DNA from: Albidovulum sp. | GTDB taxonomy: Bacteria > Pseudomonadota > Alphaproteobacteria > Rhodobacterales > Rhodobacteraceae | Reading direction: 5' to 3' | Length of the DNA: 64,000 nt | Assembly (NCBI GenBank): GCA_028823855.1 | Contig: JAPPFL010000009.1 | Location: forward strand, 81,432 to 145,431 | Shown: piece by piece, positions 26,134 to 36,512 of the stretch | How the letters are laid out: every line of letters begins with the position of its first letter | Numbering within the stretch: the stretch's first letter is position 1 | Notes under the pieces: generated by a model | Database searches by the model: none | Told to the model about the DNA's origin: nothing | The model's input: the letters and a program-made list of their open reading frames with translations, nothing else | Position numbers and translations under genes: made by a program

Positions 26134-27009
26134 CTAGCGCGTAGGAAACGGCGTTTCGCCGCTGTAGTCGTAGAATCCGCGATTGGTCCGCCGACCCAGC
26201 CATCCGGCTTCGACGTATTTGGCGAGCAAGGGGCACGGCCTGTATTTCGTGTCCGCCAGACCGTCGTGCAGCGCGTTCATGATCGAAAGGCAGGCATCCA
26301 GTCCGATGAAATCGGCAAGCTGGAACGGTCCCATGGGATGGTTGGCGCCCATCCGCATCGAATTGTCGATCGACTCTACGGTTCCGACCCCTTCGTAGAG
26401 CGCATAGATCGCTTCGTTAATCATGGGCATGAGGATGCGATTGACGGTGAATCCCGGGAAATCCGCCGACGAGGCGGGAGTCTTGCCGATATTTTTCGTA
26501 ACGCCGACTAGGGCCGCATAGGTTTCTTCCGAAGTCGCTATGCCGCGGACGAGTTCAACCAGTTCCATTACAGGAACGGGATTCATGAAATGAAATCCCA
26601 TGAACTTCTCCGGCCTGTCCGTTCGCGAGGCCAGCCGCGTGATCGAAATCGACGAGGTATTGGACGTCAGGATCGTGCGCGGGCGAAGATGCGGCAGCAA
26701 TTCCGCGAAAATCGCGGACTTTACGGATTCGGATTCGAATGCAGCTTCGACAACGAGGTCGGCATCGGCGGTTTCGGCGAGGGAGGCTACGACCTTGATC
26801 CTCGCCAGGGCTTCGGATCTTTTGCCCTTCGCGATTTTGCCGCGTTCGATCTGGCGGTCGATGTTGGCTCCTATCAGAGCCAGCGCGTTGCCGGCCGCTT
26901 CCTCGTCCGAGTCGTATAGCAGGACGTCGTAGCCCGAAAGCGCGAACACATGGGCTATTCCGTTTCCCATCTCCCCGGCGCCGACGATGCCAATACGCTT
27001 GATGTCCAT
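26134..27009 (-). CDS. hbd: 3-Hydroxybutyryl-CoA dehydrogenase
   Basis: NAD(P)-dependent 3-hydroxyacyl-CoA dehydrogenase (291 residues). N-terminal Rossmann motif IGIVGAGEMGNGIAHVF, then LTSNTSSISITRLA, catalytic His in FMGFHFMNPVPVMELVE, and the C-terminal domain signature PGFTVNRILMPMINEAI followed by GANHPMGPFQLADFIGLD. It interconverts acetoacetyl-CoA and 3-hydroxybutyryl-CoA in short-chain fatty acid or polyhydroxybutyrate metabolism. It follows etfBA by 43 bases, a gene order common in Alphaproteobacteria. Confidence 0.94.
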   Translation of the reverse strand: MDIKRIGIVGAGEMGNGIAHVFALSGYDVLLYDSDEEAAGNALALIGANIDRQIERGKIAKGKRSEALARIKVVASLAETADADLVVEAAFESESVKSAIFAELLPHLRPRTILTSNTSSISITRLASRTDRPEKFMGFHFMNPVPVMELVELVRGIATSEETYAALVGVTKNIGKTPASSADFPGFTVNRILMPMINEAIYALYEGVGTVESIDNSMRMGANHPMGPFQLADFIGLDACLSIMNALHDGLADTKYRPCPLLAKYVEAGWLGRRTNRGFYDYSGETPFPTR

Positions 27010-27052
27010 GCTTGCCTCCGAGGCGGGAGCCGCAGCCGCCCGCCGATTCCCG

Positions 27053-27979
27053 TCAAAGCTTTCCGATCATTTCCGGTACAGCCGTAAACAAGTCCGAAAC
27101 GAGGCCGTAATCCGCGACCTGGAAAATCGGAGCCTCTTCGTCCTTGTTGATCGCGACGATGACTTTCGAGTCCTTCATGCCGGCCAAATGCTGGATCGCG
27201 CCCGAGATTCCGACCGCGATGTACAGTTCGGGCGCCACGACCTTGCCCGTCTGGCCGACTTGCCAATCGTTGGGCGCGTAGCCGGAATCGACCGCCGCCC
27301 TCGACGCGCCGATCGCCGCGCCTAGCTTGTCCGCCAGCTGCGAAATCAATTCGAAGTCGTCCGCCGAACCGACGCCTCTTCCGCCCGATACGACGATTCC
27401 AGCCGAGGTCAGCTCCGGCCTGTCGCTGGAAGCCACCTTGTCTTCGACCCATTTGCTGCCGCCCGCATCGGAGGACGGGTCGATCCGTTCGACGCTCGCC
27501 GACCCGCCGGCTCCGGCGGCCGAGTACGCGGCGGTGCGGATAGTGATGAATTTCTTCGCGTCGGCGGATTTGACGGTCTGAATCGCGTTGCCCGCGTAAA
27601 TCGGCCGTTCGAACGTATCGCGATCGATCACGGCCGTTATGTCCGAGATGACCATCGCGTCCAACAGCGCCGCCGCTCTCGGCAGGATGTTCTGCGCCGA
27701 AGTCGATGCGGGCCCGACGATATGCTCGTAGTCGCACGCAAGCCTGACGATCAAATCGGCCGCCGGCTCCGCCAATCCGTGTCCGAACTCCGGCGAGTCG
27801 GCGAGCAGAACTTTGGAGACTCCTTCAAGGCCGGCGGCATCCGAAGCCGCGCCCTCGCAGCCTTCGCCCGCGCAAAGAATTGTGACTTCGCCGAGATCGC
27901 GGGCCGCGGCAAGGGTTTTGGCCGTAAGGTCCGCGGCTAGCTGCGAGCCGTTGATTTCGGCCAGAAGTAGGACCGCCAT
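27053..27979 (-). CDS. etfA: Electron transfer flavoprotein alpha subunit
   Basis: FAD-binding alpha subunit (308 residues). The C-terminal FAD domain is typical: [44 protein letters not shown], and [30 protein letters not shown]. With EtfB it carries electrons from acyl-CoA dehydrogenases to the ETF-ubiquinone oxidoreductase. Its ATG overlaps the last base of the etfB stop. Confidence 0.96.
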   Translation of the reverse strand: MAVLLLAEINGSQLAADLTAKTLAAARDLGEVTILCAGEGCEGAASDAAGLEGVSKVLLADSPEFGHGLAEPAADLIVRLACDYEHIVGPASTSAQNILPRAAALLDAMVISDITAVIDRDTFERPIYAGNAIQTVKSADAKKFITIRTAAYSAAGAGGSASVERIDPSSDAGGSKWVEDKVASSDRPELTSAGIVVSGGRGVGSADDFELISQLADKLGAAIGASRAAVDSGYAPNDWQVGQTGKVVAPELYIAVGISGAIQHLAGMKDSKVIVAINKDEEAPIFQVADYGLVSDLFTAVPEMIGKL

Positions 27980-28740
27980 CAGATAACCTCCGCTTCGTCT
28001 CTGAGTTTCTCGATCAATTCGTCGACGGAGCCGACGATTACGCCGGCCTGCCGCGCATCCGGCTCGACTGTTTTCAGAATGTCAAGCCTCGGGCTAGCAT
28101 CGATTCCGTAGTCGCTCGGAGTCTTGACATCCATCCGCTTGCGCTTGGCGCGCTGGATATTCGGAAGCGAGGGGTAGCGCGGCTCGTTCATTCGGAGATC
28201 AACGGTTACGATCGCCGGCAATTGGATCTCTACGACCTGGAGTCCGCCGTCCACTTCGCGCGTAACCGTGGCGTAGCCTCCTTCGACATCGATGCCCGAG
28301 GCGAACGTCGCCTGCGGCCTTCCCATGAGCGCCGCCAGCATCTGGCCGGTCGCGTTCATGTCGTTGTCGATGGCTTGCTTGCCCATGAGCACCAGCCCGG
28401 GCTGCTCCTCGTCGGCGACTGCCTTCAGCAATTTGGCGACTGCCAGAGGTTCGATGTCGTCGTGCGGGTCTTCAGCCGCTTGGATAAGAATCGACCGGTC
28501 GGCGCCCATCGCCATCGCGATGCGCAGGATGGTCTGGCATTGCTGCACGCCGATCGAAACCGCTATGACCTCTTCGGCCTTGCCCGCTTCCCGAAGACGC
28601 AAGGCTTCTTCGACGGCGATTTCGTCGAAGGGGTTCATCGACATTTTCACGTTGGCCAAGTCCACGCCCGAACCGTCGGCGCGCACGCGAACCTTCACGT
28701 TGTAGTCGATGACTCGCTTCACCGGAACAAGAACTTTCAT
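27979..28740 (-). CDS. etfB: Electron transfer flavoprotein beta subunit
   Basis: Beta subunit (253 residues), which binds AMP and docks dehydrogenases. Begins [19 protein letters not shown], with [19 protein letters not shown], the [18 protein letters not shown] stretch and [20 protein letters not shown]. Complete and directly coupled to etfA. Confidence 0.96.
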   Translation of the reverse strand: MKVLVPVKRVIDYNVKVRVRADGSGVDLANVKMSMNPFDEIAVEEALRLREAGKAEEVIAVSIGVQQCQTILRIAMAMGADRSILIQAAEDPHDDIEPLAVAKLLKAVADEEQPGLVLMGKQAIDNDMNATGQMLAALMGRPQATFASGIDVEGGYATVTREVDGGLQVVEIQLPAIVTVDLRMNEPRYPSLPNIQRAKRKRMDVKTPSDYGIDASPRLDILKTVEPDARQAGVIVGSVDELIEKLRDEAEVI

Positions 28741-28867
28741 TTGGCATCTCCTGCTTGGAACCGCGCGAAGGCAGACCGATTCGCGGGCACCATTTACTCA
28801 AATCGAAAAGCCGTTTGTAGAGAAAATTTAACGATCGACTTTCGGATTCTTCGAGCGCCTGCGCCCG

Positions 28868-29449
28868 CTACCTGTTGGCCCCCGGCTTCCAAAGGACATC
28901 AGATGCTCCGTTGTCGTTGGCGCAGCGCGCCGCCACGAAAAACCAATCCGAAAGGCGGTTGAGGTAAATTAGCGCCGAATCGTTGATTTTCTCGGAACTC
29001 GCGAGCGCGACCGTTAGCCGCTCGGCTCGCCGGCAAACAGTTCGGCATTGGTGCAGGCCGGCCGCCAGAGCGGACCCGCCGGGAAGAACGAAGCTTCTGA
29101 GCGGCCGCAGGGCGGCGTTGAAATCGTCGATTTCGGATTCCAGCCGCAGGACCTGCGACTCGATAACGCGAAGAGGCGGATGCTCCATTTCGCACTCGTC
29201 CTCCCGCACCGGCCTGCACAGGTCGGCGCCAAGATCGAACAGATCGTTCTGAATCGCCGCCAGGCGCCCGTCCATTGATGAATCTGCGTGAAGCCGGGCC
29301 AGTCCGACGGCGGCATTGGTTTCGTCGACGGTGCCGTAGGCTTCGACTCTGGCGCTGTTCTTGTATACGCGCTCGCCGTCTCCCAGCGCCGTCGTGCCGC
29401 CGTCTCCGCCGCGCGTGTAAATTTTGTTCAGAACGACCATGGAATTCAT
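28868..29449 (-). CDS. Cob(I)alamin adenosyltransferase, PduO type
   Basis: ATP:cob(I)alamin adenosyltransferase of the PduO/MMAB family (193 residues), making adenosylcobalamin. The ATP-binding N-terminal motif IYTRGGDGGTTALGDGERV is complete, followed by VEAYGTVDETNAAVGLAR and the five-helix bundle with FVLPGGSALAAGLHQCRTVCRRAERL. It overlaps the upstream small membrane gene by four bases. Implies a B12-dependent enzyme such as methylmalonyl-CoA mutase elsewhere. Confidence 0.94.
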   Translation of the reverse strand: MNSMVVLNKIYTRGGDGGTTALGDGERVYKNSARVEAYGTVDETNAAVGLARLHADSSMDGRLAAIQNDLFDLGADLCRPVREDECEMEHPPLRVIESQVLRLESEIDDFNAALRPLRSFVLPGGSALAAGLHQCRTVCRRAERLTVALASSEKINDSALIYLNRLSDWFFVAARCANDNGASDVLWKPGANR

Positions 29450-29673
29450 TCCCCCGCCTGGCTAAAAAATACGAACGCGAGAATCAGAGCGACTGCGACT
29501 GCTTGGGCGATGATTCTCAGCCGCATGATTTTGTTCGCGTATTTTCGATTGAATTCGCCCCCCCGCGCAAATCCGCCAATGCCGACCATGAGAATGACGA
29601 GCACCGCCAGTACGGAGAACACGACGACGAAGAACATCGGGTCGTAGAGGAAGGATGCCAGTTTTTCATTCAT
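29446..29673 (-). CDS. Twin transmembrane protein (HIG1-like)
   Basis: A 75-residue protein with two hydrophobic segments, about residues 12-35 and 52-70, joined by a basic loop (GGEFNRKYANKIMRLRI) that is typical of the small HIG1-type twin-helix proteins. In Alphaproteobacteria such a gene regularly stands just before the PduO-type adenosyltransferase and etfBA, as here. Inner membrane; function not established. Confidence 0.8.
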   Translation of the reverse strand: MNEKLASFLYDPMFFVVVFSVLAVLVILMVGIGGFARGGEFNRKYANKIMRLRIIAQAVAVALILAFVFFSQAGE

Positions 29674-29706
29674 GGTCTATCGCCAGGCCGGGTTCGCCCC
29701 CGATTT

Positions 29707-30561
29707 TTAGATTTTAAGAAGGAACTTGTCCTGCGCTCGGATCGGCAGCGCGCGCTTGAGGAAGCCAATGATAAATGTGGGCGTCGTAACGTAGTAGTGC
29801 GGCTTAGGCGACCGGGATTCGAGAGCCGATACGAGCTTGGCGGTTACGGCCGAGGCGGGCAGCTCGAACTTGTCCCGCGCTTGCTTCGGGTCGTAGAGGC
29901 GCGGCTTCAGAGAGCGGCGATAGAAATCGGCCCATACCGAGTTCTCGCAATCTATCCAGCGTTCGAAATGCTGTCGCGAGTTTTCCCTGATTTTGGAGGT
30001 TACCGGTCCGGGTTCGATGAGAATGACCTTGATATCGGTTCTCGATAGTTCCAGCCTGAGCGTGTCGGTAAGTCCGTTGAGGGCGTGTTTCGTGGACGCA
30101 TAGGCGCCCCTCATCCGAAGCGCGCAAAATCCAAGAACCGAAGAATTGTTGACGATCCGGCCATAGCCCTGGGACCGCATGACCGGGATCGCGCGCCGAG
30201 TCAGGTCGTGGTATCCGAATAAATTCGTTTCGAATATGTCTCGAAGAGCGTCTCGCGGCAAGTCCTCTACGGCTCCGGGCATTGCGTAGGCGCCGTTGTT
30301 GAACAATGCGTCGAGCGTTCCGCCCGTGCGTTCAATCGCTTCGCCGAACCCGTCCGCGATCGAGGCTTCGTCGGCGTAGTCCAAGCGAAAGCTCTCCAGT
30401 CCCGACTTGATCAGGCGCTGGCAGTCGGCTTCCTTGCGGCAAGTCGCGAATACTCGCCAGCCCCGCTTCCGAAGGCCGAAAGCCGCGTCGTACCCGATCC
30501 CGGACGAACAGCCGGTAACTAAAATGCTTTTGCCTTTGCCGGGCAGATTTACGTTGTTCAT
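29707..30561 (-). CDS. SDR family oxidoreductase
   Basis: Short-chain dehydrogenase of about 284 residues. Motifs: ILVTGCSSGIGYDAAFGL (cofactor), LFNNGAYAMPGAVEDL (NNG), catalytic Ser in VNNSSVLGFC and Tyr-Lys in AYASTKHALNGL. After the catalytic domain it has a C-terminal tail (HYYVTTPTFIIGFLKRALP) seen in the 'SDR family NAD(P)-dependent' group related to 17-beta-hydroxysteroid dehydrogenases. The ATG at 30561 has AAGGA upstream; the open frame reaches 30690 but the added residues are not family-like. Substrate unknown. Confidence 0.87.
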   Translation of the reverse strand: MNNVNLPGKGKSILVTGCSSGIGYDAAFGLRKRGWRVFATCRKEADCQRLIKSGLESFRLDYADEASIADGFGEAIERTGGTLDALFNNGAYAMPGAVEDLPRDALRDIFETNLFGYHDLTRRAIPVMRSQGYGRIVNNSSVLGFCALRMRGAYASTKHALNGLTDTLRLELSRTDIKVILIEPGPVTSKIRENSRQHFERWIDCENSVWADFYRRSLKPRLYDPKQARDKFELPASAVTAKLVSALESRSPKPHYYVTTPTFIIGFLKRALPIRAQDKFLLKI

Positions 30562-30738
30562 GAATTTCCTTGATTGGCTAAGGCGAATGCGGCGAAGGAG
30601 CGGAGGCCAAATTAGCATAGCTTCATTCATTTGGCACCGGCAAATGTTTTCGAGCATCAACCGGTTGGATGCCGAGATATACGCTTTCAATTCTCGCGGG
30701 TGTAGAAAGTTTCGCCGCTCGGCACTAGGTTGGTTGCC

Positions 30739-32967
30739 ATGAGCGAATCATCCAACGAGCCGATACTGGAAACGGAATCGCTTCGCCGCGCCGTCGGCGA
30801 GCGATACCTGCAGTACGCTCTTTCTACGATCATGAACCGCGCGCTGCCGGACGCGCGCGACGGCCTGAAGCCGGTGCATCGCAGAATCTTGTTCGCAATG
30901 AAGGAGTTGAAGCTCGCTCCGTCCGGAGGATTTCGAAAATCCGCGAAAATCTCGGGCGACGTAATGGGGAATTTCCATCCGCACGGCGACCAGGCGATCT
31001 ACGACGCTCTGGCGAGGCTGGCGCAGGATTTCAACATGCGCTATCGGCTCGTGGACGGGCAGGGCAATTTCGGAAACATCGACGGCGATAATCCCGCCGC
31101 TTCCCGGTACACTGAAGCGCGGCTGACCGAGGCCGCCGAGGTTTTGATGGAAGGCCTCGACGAAGACGCGGTCGATTTCCGCGCGAATTACGACGGCACC
31201 CTGTCTGAGCCCGTCGTGCTTCCCGCCTCGTTTCCCAATCTCCTCGCCAACGGGGCGAGCGGGATCGCCGTCGGCATGGCGACCAACATCCCGCCCCACA
31301 ACATCGGCGAGCTATGCGACGCGTGCCTGCACTTGATCAAGTATCCGAACGCGCACGACGACTCGCTTGCCAAAATCGTGCCTGGTCCCGATTTCCCCAC
31401 CGGAGGCTTGATCGTGGAGCCTCGCGATCAGATCAGGCAGGCCTATCGGACGGGAAGGGGGGCGATCCGGCTACGGGCGCGCTGGAATGTGGAAAACTTG
31501 GGTCGGGGGCAAAAGCAGATAATCGTTTCCGAAATACCGTACCAGGTCCAGAAGTCGCGCCTGATCGAGCGCGTTGCCGACCTGATTCAGAATCGAAGGA
31601 TTCTTCTTCTCGCCGACATTCGCGATGAATCGGCCGAGGATGTGCGCATCGTGCTCGAGCCGCGCTCTAAAAACGTCGATCCTGCGGTTCTGATGGAATC
31701 CCTCTTTAGGCAAACGGATTTCGAAGTACGCTTTTCGCTAAACATGAACGCGCTTATCGACGGGCGTACGCCGAAAGTTTGCTCGCTAAAGGAAGTTCTT
31801 CGTGCCTTCCTCGATCACAGGCGCGACGTTTTGGGACGAAGATCGCGACATAGGCTCGGAAAGATTGAGCGCCGGCTGGAAATACTTGAAGGCCACCTAG
31901 CGGCGTTTCTTAATCTCGACCGCGTTATCGAGATCATCCGCTACGAAGACGAGCCGAAATCGGTTCTTGTCCGTGAATTCGAACTAACCGACGTTCAAGC
32001 GGAAGCCATTCTGAACATGCGCCTGAGAAACCTTCGGCGGCTGGAGGAAATCGAGCTGAGGAAGGAGCAGGACGCTCTCATGGCCGAATTGGCCGAATTG
32101 CACGACATGCTGGGAGACGAGAGTATCCAGTGGAGCCGGATTTCGGACCAAATCAAGGATATCAAAAAGAAGTTCGGCAAAGCCGCGCCGGGCGGTAGGC
32201 GCAGGACTGATTTCGATGAGCCACCGAAAGTGGACGAAGCGCTGTTCCGGGCGACAGTGGAGCGCGAACCCATTACCGTCGTTTGCTCGACGATGGGCTG
32301 GATGAGAGCCTTGAAGGGTCATGTGCCGCTGGACCAGAATCTGAGATACAAGGACGGGGATTCAGCGCGTTTCGTTTTCCATGCATCGACGACGGACCGT
32401 TTGCTCGCATTCGGTACGAACGGGCGATTCTACACGATTCAGGCATCGGCCTTGCCGGGCGCGCGCGGGATGGGCGAGCCGGTCAGACTCATGATCGACC
32501 TTCCCAACGAAGCCGATATATTGGAACTGGTTATTCACGATCCCGAAAGAATGCTCCTGGTCGCTTCCAGCGCGGGCAACGGATTCGTTGTAAGGGAAGC
32601 CGAAGCCGCCGCCTCGACGCGGAACGGCAAGCAGGTCCTGAACCTTTGGTCCGGCGTGCAGGCAGCTGCCTGCGCGCCTGTCGCGGGCGATCACGTCGCC
32701 GTTATCGGCGAGAACCGGAAGCTGCTCATATTCCCCGTTTCCGAGATGTCCGTCATGACTCGGGGAAAGGGAACGCGAATACAGAAATACAGCAAAGGCG
32801 GGCTCTCCGACGTTACGACCTTCGAATTGTCGGCGGGCCTTCAATGGCTCGACCCGGCTGGCCGAACGAGGACCGAAAGGAACCTCGATACATGGATCGG
32901 CAAGCGAGGAAGCGCAGGCAAGGCGCCTCCTAGAGGATTTCCCAAGAATAATCGCTTTGCGGGCTGA
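30739..32967 (+). CDS. parC: DNA topoisomerase IV subunit A
   Basis: Type II topoisomerase breakage-reunion subunit (742 residues). The active-site Tyr is in [10 protein letters not shown], and the helix-turn-helix wing reads [20 protein letters not shown]. At the two positions linked to quinolone resistance in E. coli ParC (Ser80, Glu84) this protein has Gln and Asp; to my knowledge this is the usual alphaproteobacterial state, so it need not reflect selection. GSSP-like [23 protein letters not shown] and the coiled-coil gate follow. The C-terminal beta-pinwheel region is present. ATG at 30739 preferred over one 9 bases earlier. It partners ParE, not in this window. Confidence 0.95.
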   Translation: MSESSNEPILETESLRRAVGERYLQYALSTIMNRALPDARDGLKPVHRRILFAMKELKLAPSGGFRKSAKISGDVMGNFHPHGDQAIYDALARLAQDFNMRYRLVDGQGNFGNIDGDNPAASRYTEARLTEAAEVLMEGLDEDAVDFRANYDGTLSEPVVLPASFPNLLANGASGIAVGMATNIPPHNIGELCDACLHLIKYPNAHDDSLAKIVPGPDFPTGGLIVEPRDQIRQAYRTGRGAIRLRARWNVENLGRGQKQIIVSEIPYQVQKSRLIERVADLIQNRRILLLADIRDESAEDVRIVLEPRSKNVDPAVLMESLFRQTDFEVRFSLNMNALIDGRTPKVCSLKEVLRAFLDHRRDVLGRRSRHRLGKIERRLEILEGHLAAFLNLDRVIEIIRYEDEPKSVLVREFELTDVQAEAILNMRLRNLRRLEEIELRKEQDALMAELAELHDMLGDESIQWSRISDQIKDIKKKFGKAAPGGRRRTDFDEPPKVDEALFRATVEREPITVVCSTMGWMRALKGHVPLDQNLRYKDGDSARFVFHASTTDRLLAFGTNGRFYTIQASALPGARGMGEPVRLMIDLPNEADILELVIHDPERMLLVASSAGNGFVVREAEAAASTRNGKQVLNLWSGVQAAACAPVAGDHVAVIGENRKLLIFPVSEMSVMTRGKGTRIQKYSKGGLSDVTTFELSAGLQWLDPAGRTRTERNLDTWIGKRGSAGKAPPRGFPKNNRFAG

Positions 32968-33040
32968 GCCGGTCGACTGGCCTGTCTAGCTGTCGCCGGA
33001 GCCGGTGCGCAACTCCTGCATTTGCGAGGCGCGGGAGTCG

Positions 33041-34405
33041 TCAAGCAGCTTCGACTTTAAGTCGAACGCCACCTTTCGGCCTAAGCGTTAGAATCATGAC
33101 GGGTTCGGGTTCCTGGCCAGGCAATAGCGCGAATTCGTACTTCGAGACGACGGACGAGAGAATGATGACGGCTTCCATCAAGGCGAAACTCGCGCCGATG
33201 CATATTCGCATGCCTCCGCCGAAGGGAAGAAACGCGAACTTGTCGATTGAACTCCGGTCGGCGAACCGGCCCGGATTGAACCTGTCGGGATCTGACCAGA
33301 AGCAGTGGTTTCTGTGCAAAGCGTAGATCGGGATGAACAGCGTGTCTCCGGGAAGCACCTGCCTTCCTCCGACGGTGTCGCGCTCCCTTGCGGTTCGAGC
33401 TAGCATTGCCGAGGGAGGATAGAGGCGAAGCGCTTCTTCGATGACTTGCCTCGTCAGGACGAGCTTCGATACATCTTCCGCCGTTGCAATTCGGCCATTC
33501 AGTACTGATTGCGCTTCAACTCGAACTTGCCGCTGCCATGAAGGATCGAAAGCTAGAAGGTAGAGCGACCACGCGAGAGACAGCGCCGTCGTTTCGTGCC
33601 CGGCTAGGATGAACGTTATCAAGTTATCGCGAAGCTCGTCGTTGTTCATTCGCCTTTTGGTTTGGGGATCTTCGCCTTCGGCGAGCAAATCCAGCAAATC
33701 CGGCGGCGTTCGTGGCCCGATGCTTCGCCTCATTTCGATGGCGGGGTCGGTAATTTGCTTCAATTCGCGACGGTGGAAGTAGGAGTTGTACAGCCTTCCC
33801 GGCCTCGGCACCCACGCCGGGACGCTTGCCACGTCGAGCAGGGAAACCCGCCCGGCATCTTCGATGAACTTTTCGAATGCGTCCTGCACGGTTTCGAGCT
33901 CCATGGAATCCTCGCCGGAAAAGCAAACGCTGTTGATAACTTCGAAGGTCGCGGCCACTGCGAGCAAATGAAGGTCCGCGACGTTGCCGACCGCCGATTG
34001 AAGTCTTTCGACCATTCTCGCTGCCGAGCCCGACATCACGGGCGCCAGTTCCTTCAGGTTTCGAGCCGCGAATGCCGGCGCGGCGGCCCGCCGCTGCCAT
34101 TGCCAGTGCTTTCCTTCCGCGACGAACAGGCTGTTTCCGATAACCGGCTTGAACAGGTTTTTGACCGCTTCGGACTTGGGATATGCTTCCGGCCTTTCTT
34201 TCAGAATGCGGCGAAGTCCTCCGGGGTCCATGACCATGTGCCAGCGCTTGAAAATCTTGCCCGACACCATTGTCTGCCAAGTCGCCAACTCCGGTATTGT
34301 TTCCAGCACGTTCCGGCGCGCGATGCGCAGCAGCCCGAATACCGACATTCGCCCGGTCGCAAGCGGAACTTTCGCCGGTTCGCGCTGTTTTTTTGTTGCG
34401 GTCAT
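33041..34405 (-). CDS. Cytochrome P450
   Basis: Complete P450 of 454 residues. The I-helix oxygen-activation motif is ILAGHETTALSLAW, the K-helix ExxR is EEALRLYPPSAML, the meander has FNPGRFADR, and the heme-thiolate loop is FLPFGGGMRICIGASFALMEA-type (shown: FGGGMRICIGA). The overall pattern, with WQWQRRAAAPAF in the C-helix, resembles class I bacterial relatives of the CYP4/CYP102-type clan. No ferredoxin or reductase gene is adjacent. It converges on parC with a 73-base gap. Substrate unknown. Confidence 0.92.
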   Translation of the reverse strand: MTATKKQREPAKVPLATGRMSVFGLLRIARRNVLETIPELATWQTMVSGKIFKRWHMVMDPGGLRRILKERPEAYPKSEAVKNLFKPVIGNSLFVAEGKHWQWQRRAAAPAFAARNLKELAPVMSGSAARMVERLQSAVGNVADLHLLAVAATFEVINSVCFSGEDSMELETVQDAFEKFIEDAGRVSLLDVASVPAWVPRPGRLYNSYFHRRELKQITDPAIEMRRSIGPRTPPDLLDLLAEGEDPQTKRRMNNDELRDNLITFILAGHETTALSLAWSLYLLAFDPSWQRQVRVEAQSVLNGRIATAEDVSKLVLTRQVIEEALRLYPPSAMLARTARERDTVGGRQVLPGDTLFIPIYALHRNHCFWSDPDRFNPGRFADRSSIDKFAFLPFGGGMRICIGASFALMEAVIILSSVVSKYEFALLPGQEPEPVMILTLRPKGGVRLKVEAA

Positions 34406-35416
34406 AAGCGAGTCTTTTCAATCCTATGCGGCAAACTAGTTATTTAAATGCTCAGATGTCAATTTCGAAGCGGCGGCGCAGCATCGAGCAGACGGCTGTT
34501 CGCCCTATTGGAGACATTGATCTACCGCTCGCCGTCCCTCGCAGTGCCGGTTTGCATCTGCTCCGCGTCGGTCAATTCGCGTACTGGCAGGCCGCTCAAG
34601 AGATCAAACGGATGGAATCCGGTCGCGCGGCCAAGCCGGACTATTCTTGGAATTTGAGAGCGAGTAAATAGCGGGATTCGGATTTCGACGATTTCGATAT
34701 CGAGAATCGGCGCGTCATTGCTGGTTCGCGAGCAAGGCATTTTGCAACTGGCGAGGGCGATGCGCGCTTTCAGCCCTATCATTGCCGTGTTTGGCGACGG
34801 CCGTTTTTCAGGGAATCCTCAACTATGAATGGCCGCACGACCGGCATCGCGAAATTGCAGCCTATTTTCGTGTTGATAGCGATCGCGGCGTTCAACTGAG
34901 CAGGCGACAACGCGCGCCGGGCAGGCTGAGGCCCGCCTTGCGCATTGCATCGCGTATCGGAATTCAATTGGTGAGGCAGCACAGCGAAGCCGCGCCGGGC
35001 GGCAGCATCGCCGGACTCTCCGAATCGCAATATTTCGAATGCCTACCGAATTCGCCCGCGAATTCGAATTGAGGGCAGGCGGGCTACCGGCTGCGCGAAG
35101 CCAAACTTCTCGACGATACTTGACTATTCCTAGCGATTGCAGACTGCGTCAGCGAACGGCCCGCCGGTCATTTCGAGGTAGAGGCCGGCGACGCTAGCGG
35201 TTCTTCGCGGCGCGGAAGGACCGTCGACGGACGCTGCCGCGAACTGGAAATCGAGAGAGACTGGTCGAGGCGATTCACGGGAAGCGGGCGACGAAGCCGA
35301 CAGGCTCTCCCTTGCCGCAATGAACGAAAGATCGCCCGCAAATACAAGCGGAAAACCGAGGCGCCTTCAATGCTAAGGAAAGAATTCCGGCGAGCGCGAG
35401 CGGTCGCGCTCCATGA
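34406..35416. other. Gene-free interval of 1.0 kb upstream of the P450 gene
   Basis: No recognisable gene. It must hold the P450 promoter near 34406-34450, where the sequence is AT-rich (TAGTTATTTAAATG at about 34436), but no sigma-70 pair is convincing. The rest shows no repeat or RNA gene. Confidence 0.45.
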
Positions 35417-35785
35417 TCAGTCGAAGGGCGACGAAGGCATGAAAGGATCCGGAATGTCGAAAGTTCCGGCGGAAGCATCGTCGCCGGCGCTTCGAATGGT
35501 TGCGGAAGCGTCCAGTTCGGCGAGCAGCGCCTGGACGGTTCGGAGAAACTTCGGAAGGTCATTAACGGCGGCGTCCAAAATATCCGCCGGCTCCATCCAA
35601 TGACAAACGTGAGCCAGTTGGTTGCGAAGGCCGATGGCCTTCCGCAATTCGGGAATCCGCCCGGCCAATTCCGGCGAAGTTCGGTTAAGGTGAATCAGCG
35701 CCTCGCCGATGATGAGGAAGCGGCGCTCGACCGCGTCCTGCGTCCTGCCGTCAGCTGAAAAGGCGTCGAAATCCAGGCCCGCGAT
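35417..35785 (-). pseudogene. Degenerate HepT-like (HEPN/DUF86) toxin gene
   Basis: The minus-strand frame encodes FDAFSADGRTQDAVERRFL, then IIGEALIHLNRTSPELAGRI, then GLRNQLAHVCHWMEPADI and NDLPKFLRTVQALLAEL. This is the HepT/DUF86 pattern, including the HEPN RNase motif R-N-x(3)-H (RNQLAH). An in-frame TAA at 35786-35788 cuts off the N-terminal ~20 residues and no start codon stands in the right place, so the gene looks dead; the C-terminus also runs into non-family sequence after LAEL. It lies just downstream of the MNT-like remnant, the normal order of this toxin-antitoxin pair. Confidence 0.72.
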
Positions 35786-35840
35786 TTAGCCCTCGATTAA
35801 GCCAGCGGCCTCGTCGGCATGCCGCAGCCAAACCCGGGCA

Positions 35841-36116
35841 TCACGCTTCGTAGACAAATTCGCGCGACCGGTCGATCGCGTCCTTTGGATACCTGTTGCG
35901 TATCGCGCCCGTTCCGATCAGATCGACCTTTCGGCCCGGCACGGCGCACAGATCCACGTGAAGCCCGCGGCGCCTGTCGGAAATTCCGGCCAGGAGCGGC
36001 GGCTGGAACTCGACGAGAAAGTCCATGCCACTTCCCGGCCATCGACCCGTCAACCGGATCGACGCGCGCCCCCCCAATCGCAAGACACGCGGAAGAAGGG
36101 CGAATGAGTCGGACAA
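35841..36116 (-). pseudogene. Degenerate MNT-type nucleotidyltransferase (antitoxin of MNT-HEPN pair)
   Basis: The C-terminal half is clear: DFLVEFQPPLL..., GRKVDLIGTGAIRNRYPKD and AIDRSREFVYEA match small MNT nucleotidyltransferases. The catalytic part is broken. Where family members have GS...R and SDxD, this frame has LRLGGRAS and PGSGMDFLVEF, so the helix-capping serine motif and the first metal-binding Asp are missing. The frame overlaps a gene-free zone and has no ribosome site. With the HEPN remnant 55 bases downstream it forms a dead toxin-antitoxin (or immunity) pair. Confidence 0.7.
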
Positions 36117-36512
36117 TGGGAGCGCACAATGGGGGAAATGGACAATCTCGCTAAGTCGCGGCGAATCGCCAGAATTCCGCGCTTTTATTCCGCCATCGAC
36201 AGAAGGCGGTTGTCGCTAAAATGCCGGGGAGCTTCTTTTGGTCATTGCCATCTTCGCGGCCGGGATTTTCGATGCGCACGCTGTTTTCGAGCCCGTGAAA
36301 GAATCTCCTGGTTTCCAGCAAATATCCAGCCGGCGCAGCATGGCCGCCGCCGTCTATCGGAACAAGGAAAAGCCGCCGCGCAAGGTTTCCATATTTACCA
36401 AACTTTCTTCTTCGTTCGCATAACTCCCTCGCGTGCAATGTGAATCGAGTCGGCGCCTTAAATGTTTCCGAACAGGGAGCGAAGCATGATCCGGCAATAG
36501 GACAGGCGCAGA
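36117..36512. other. Gene-free interval upstream of the MNT remnant
   Basis: About 400 bases between the MNT remnant and the end of the carotenoid oxygenase gene. I see no recognisable coding sequence, terminator hairpin or repeat. Confidence 0.45.

Noticed and set aside
30960..31030. ParC active-site helix with Gln and Asp at quinolone-resistance positions
   Set aside because: To my knowledge this is the normal alphaproteobacterial sequence (GDQA-YDAL), so it is not evidence of selected resistance.
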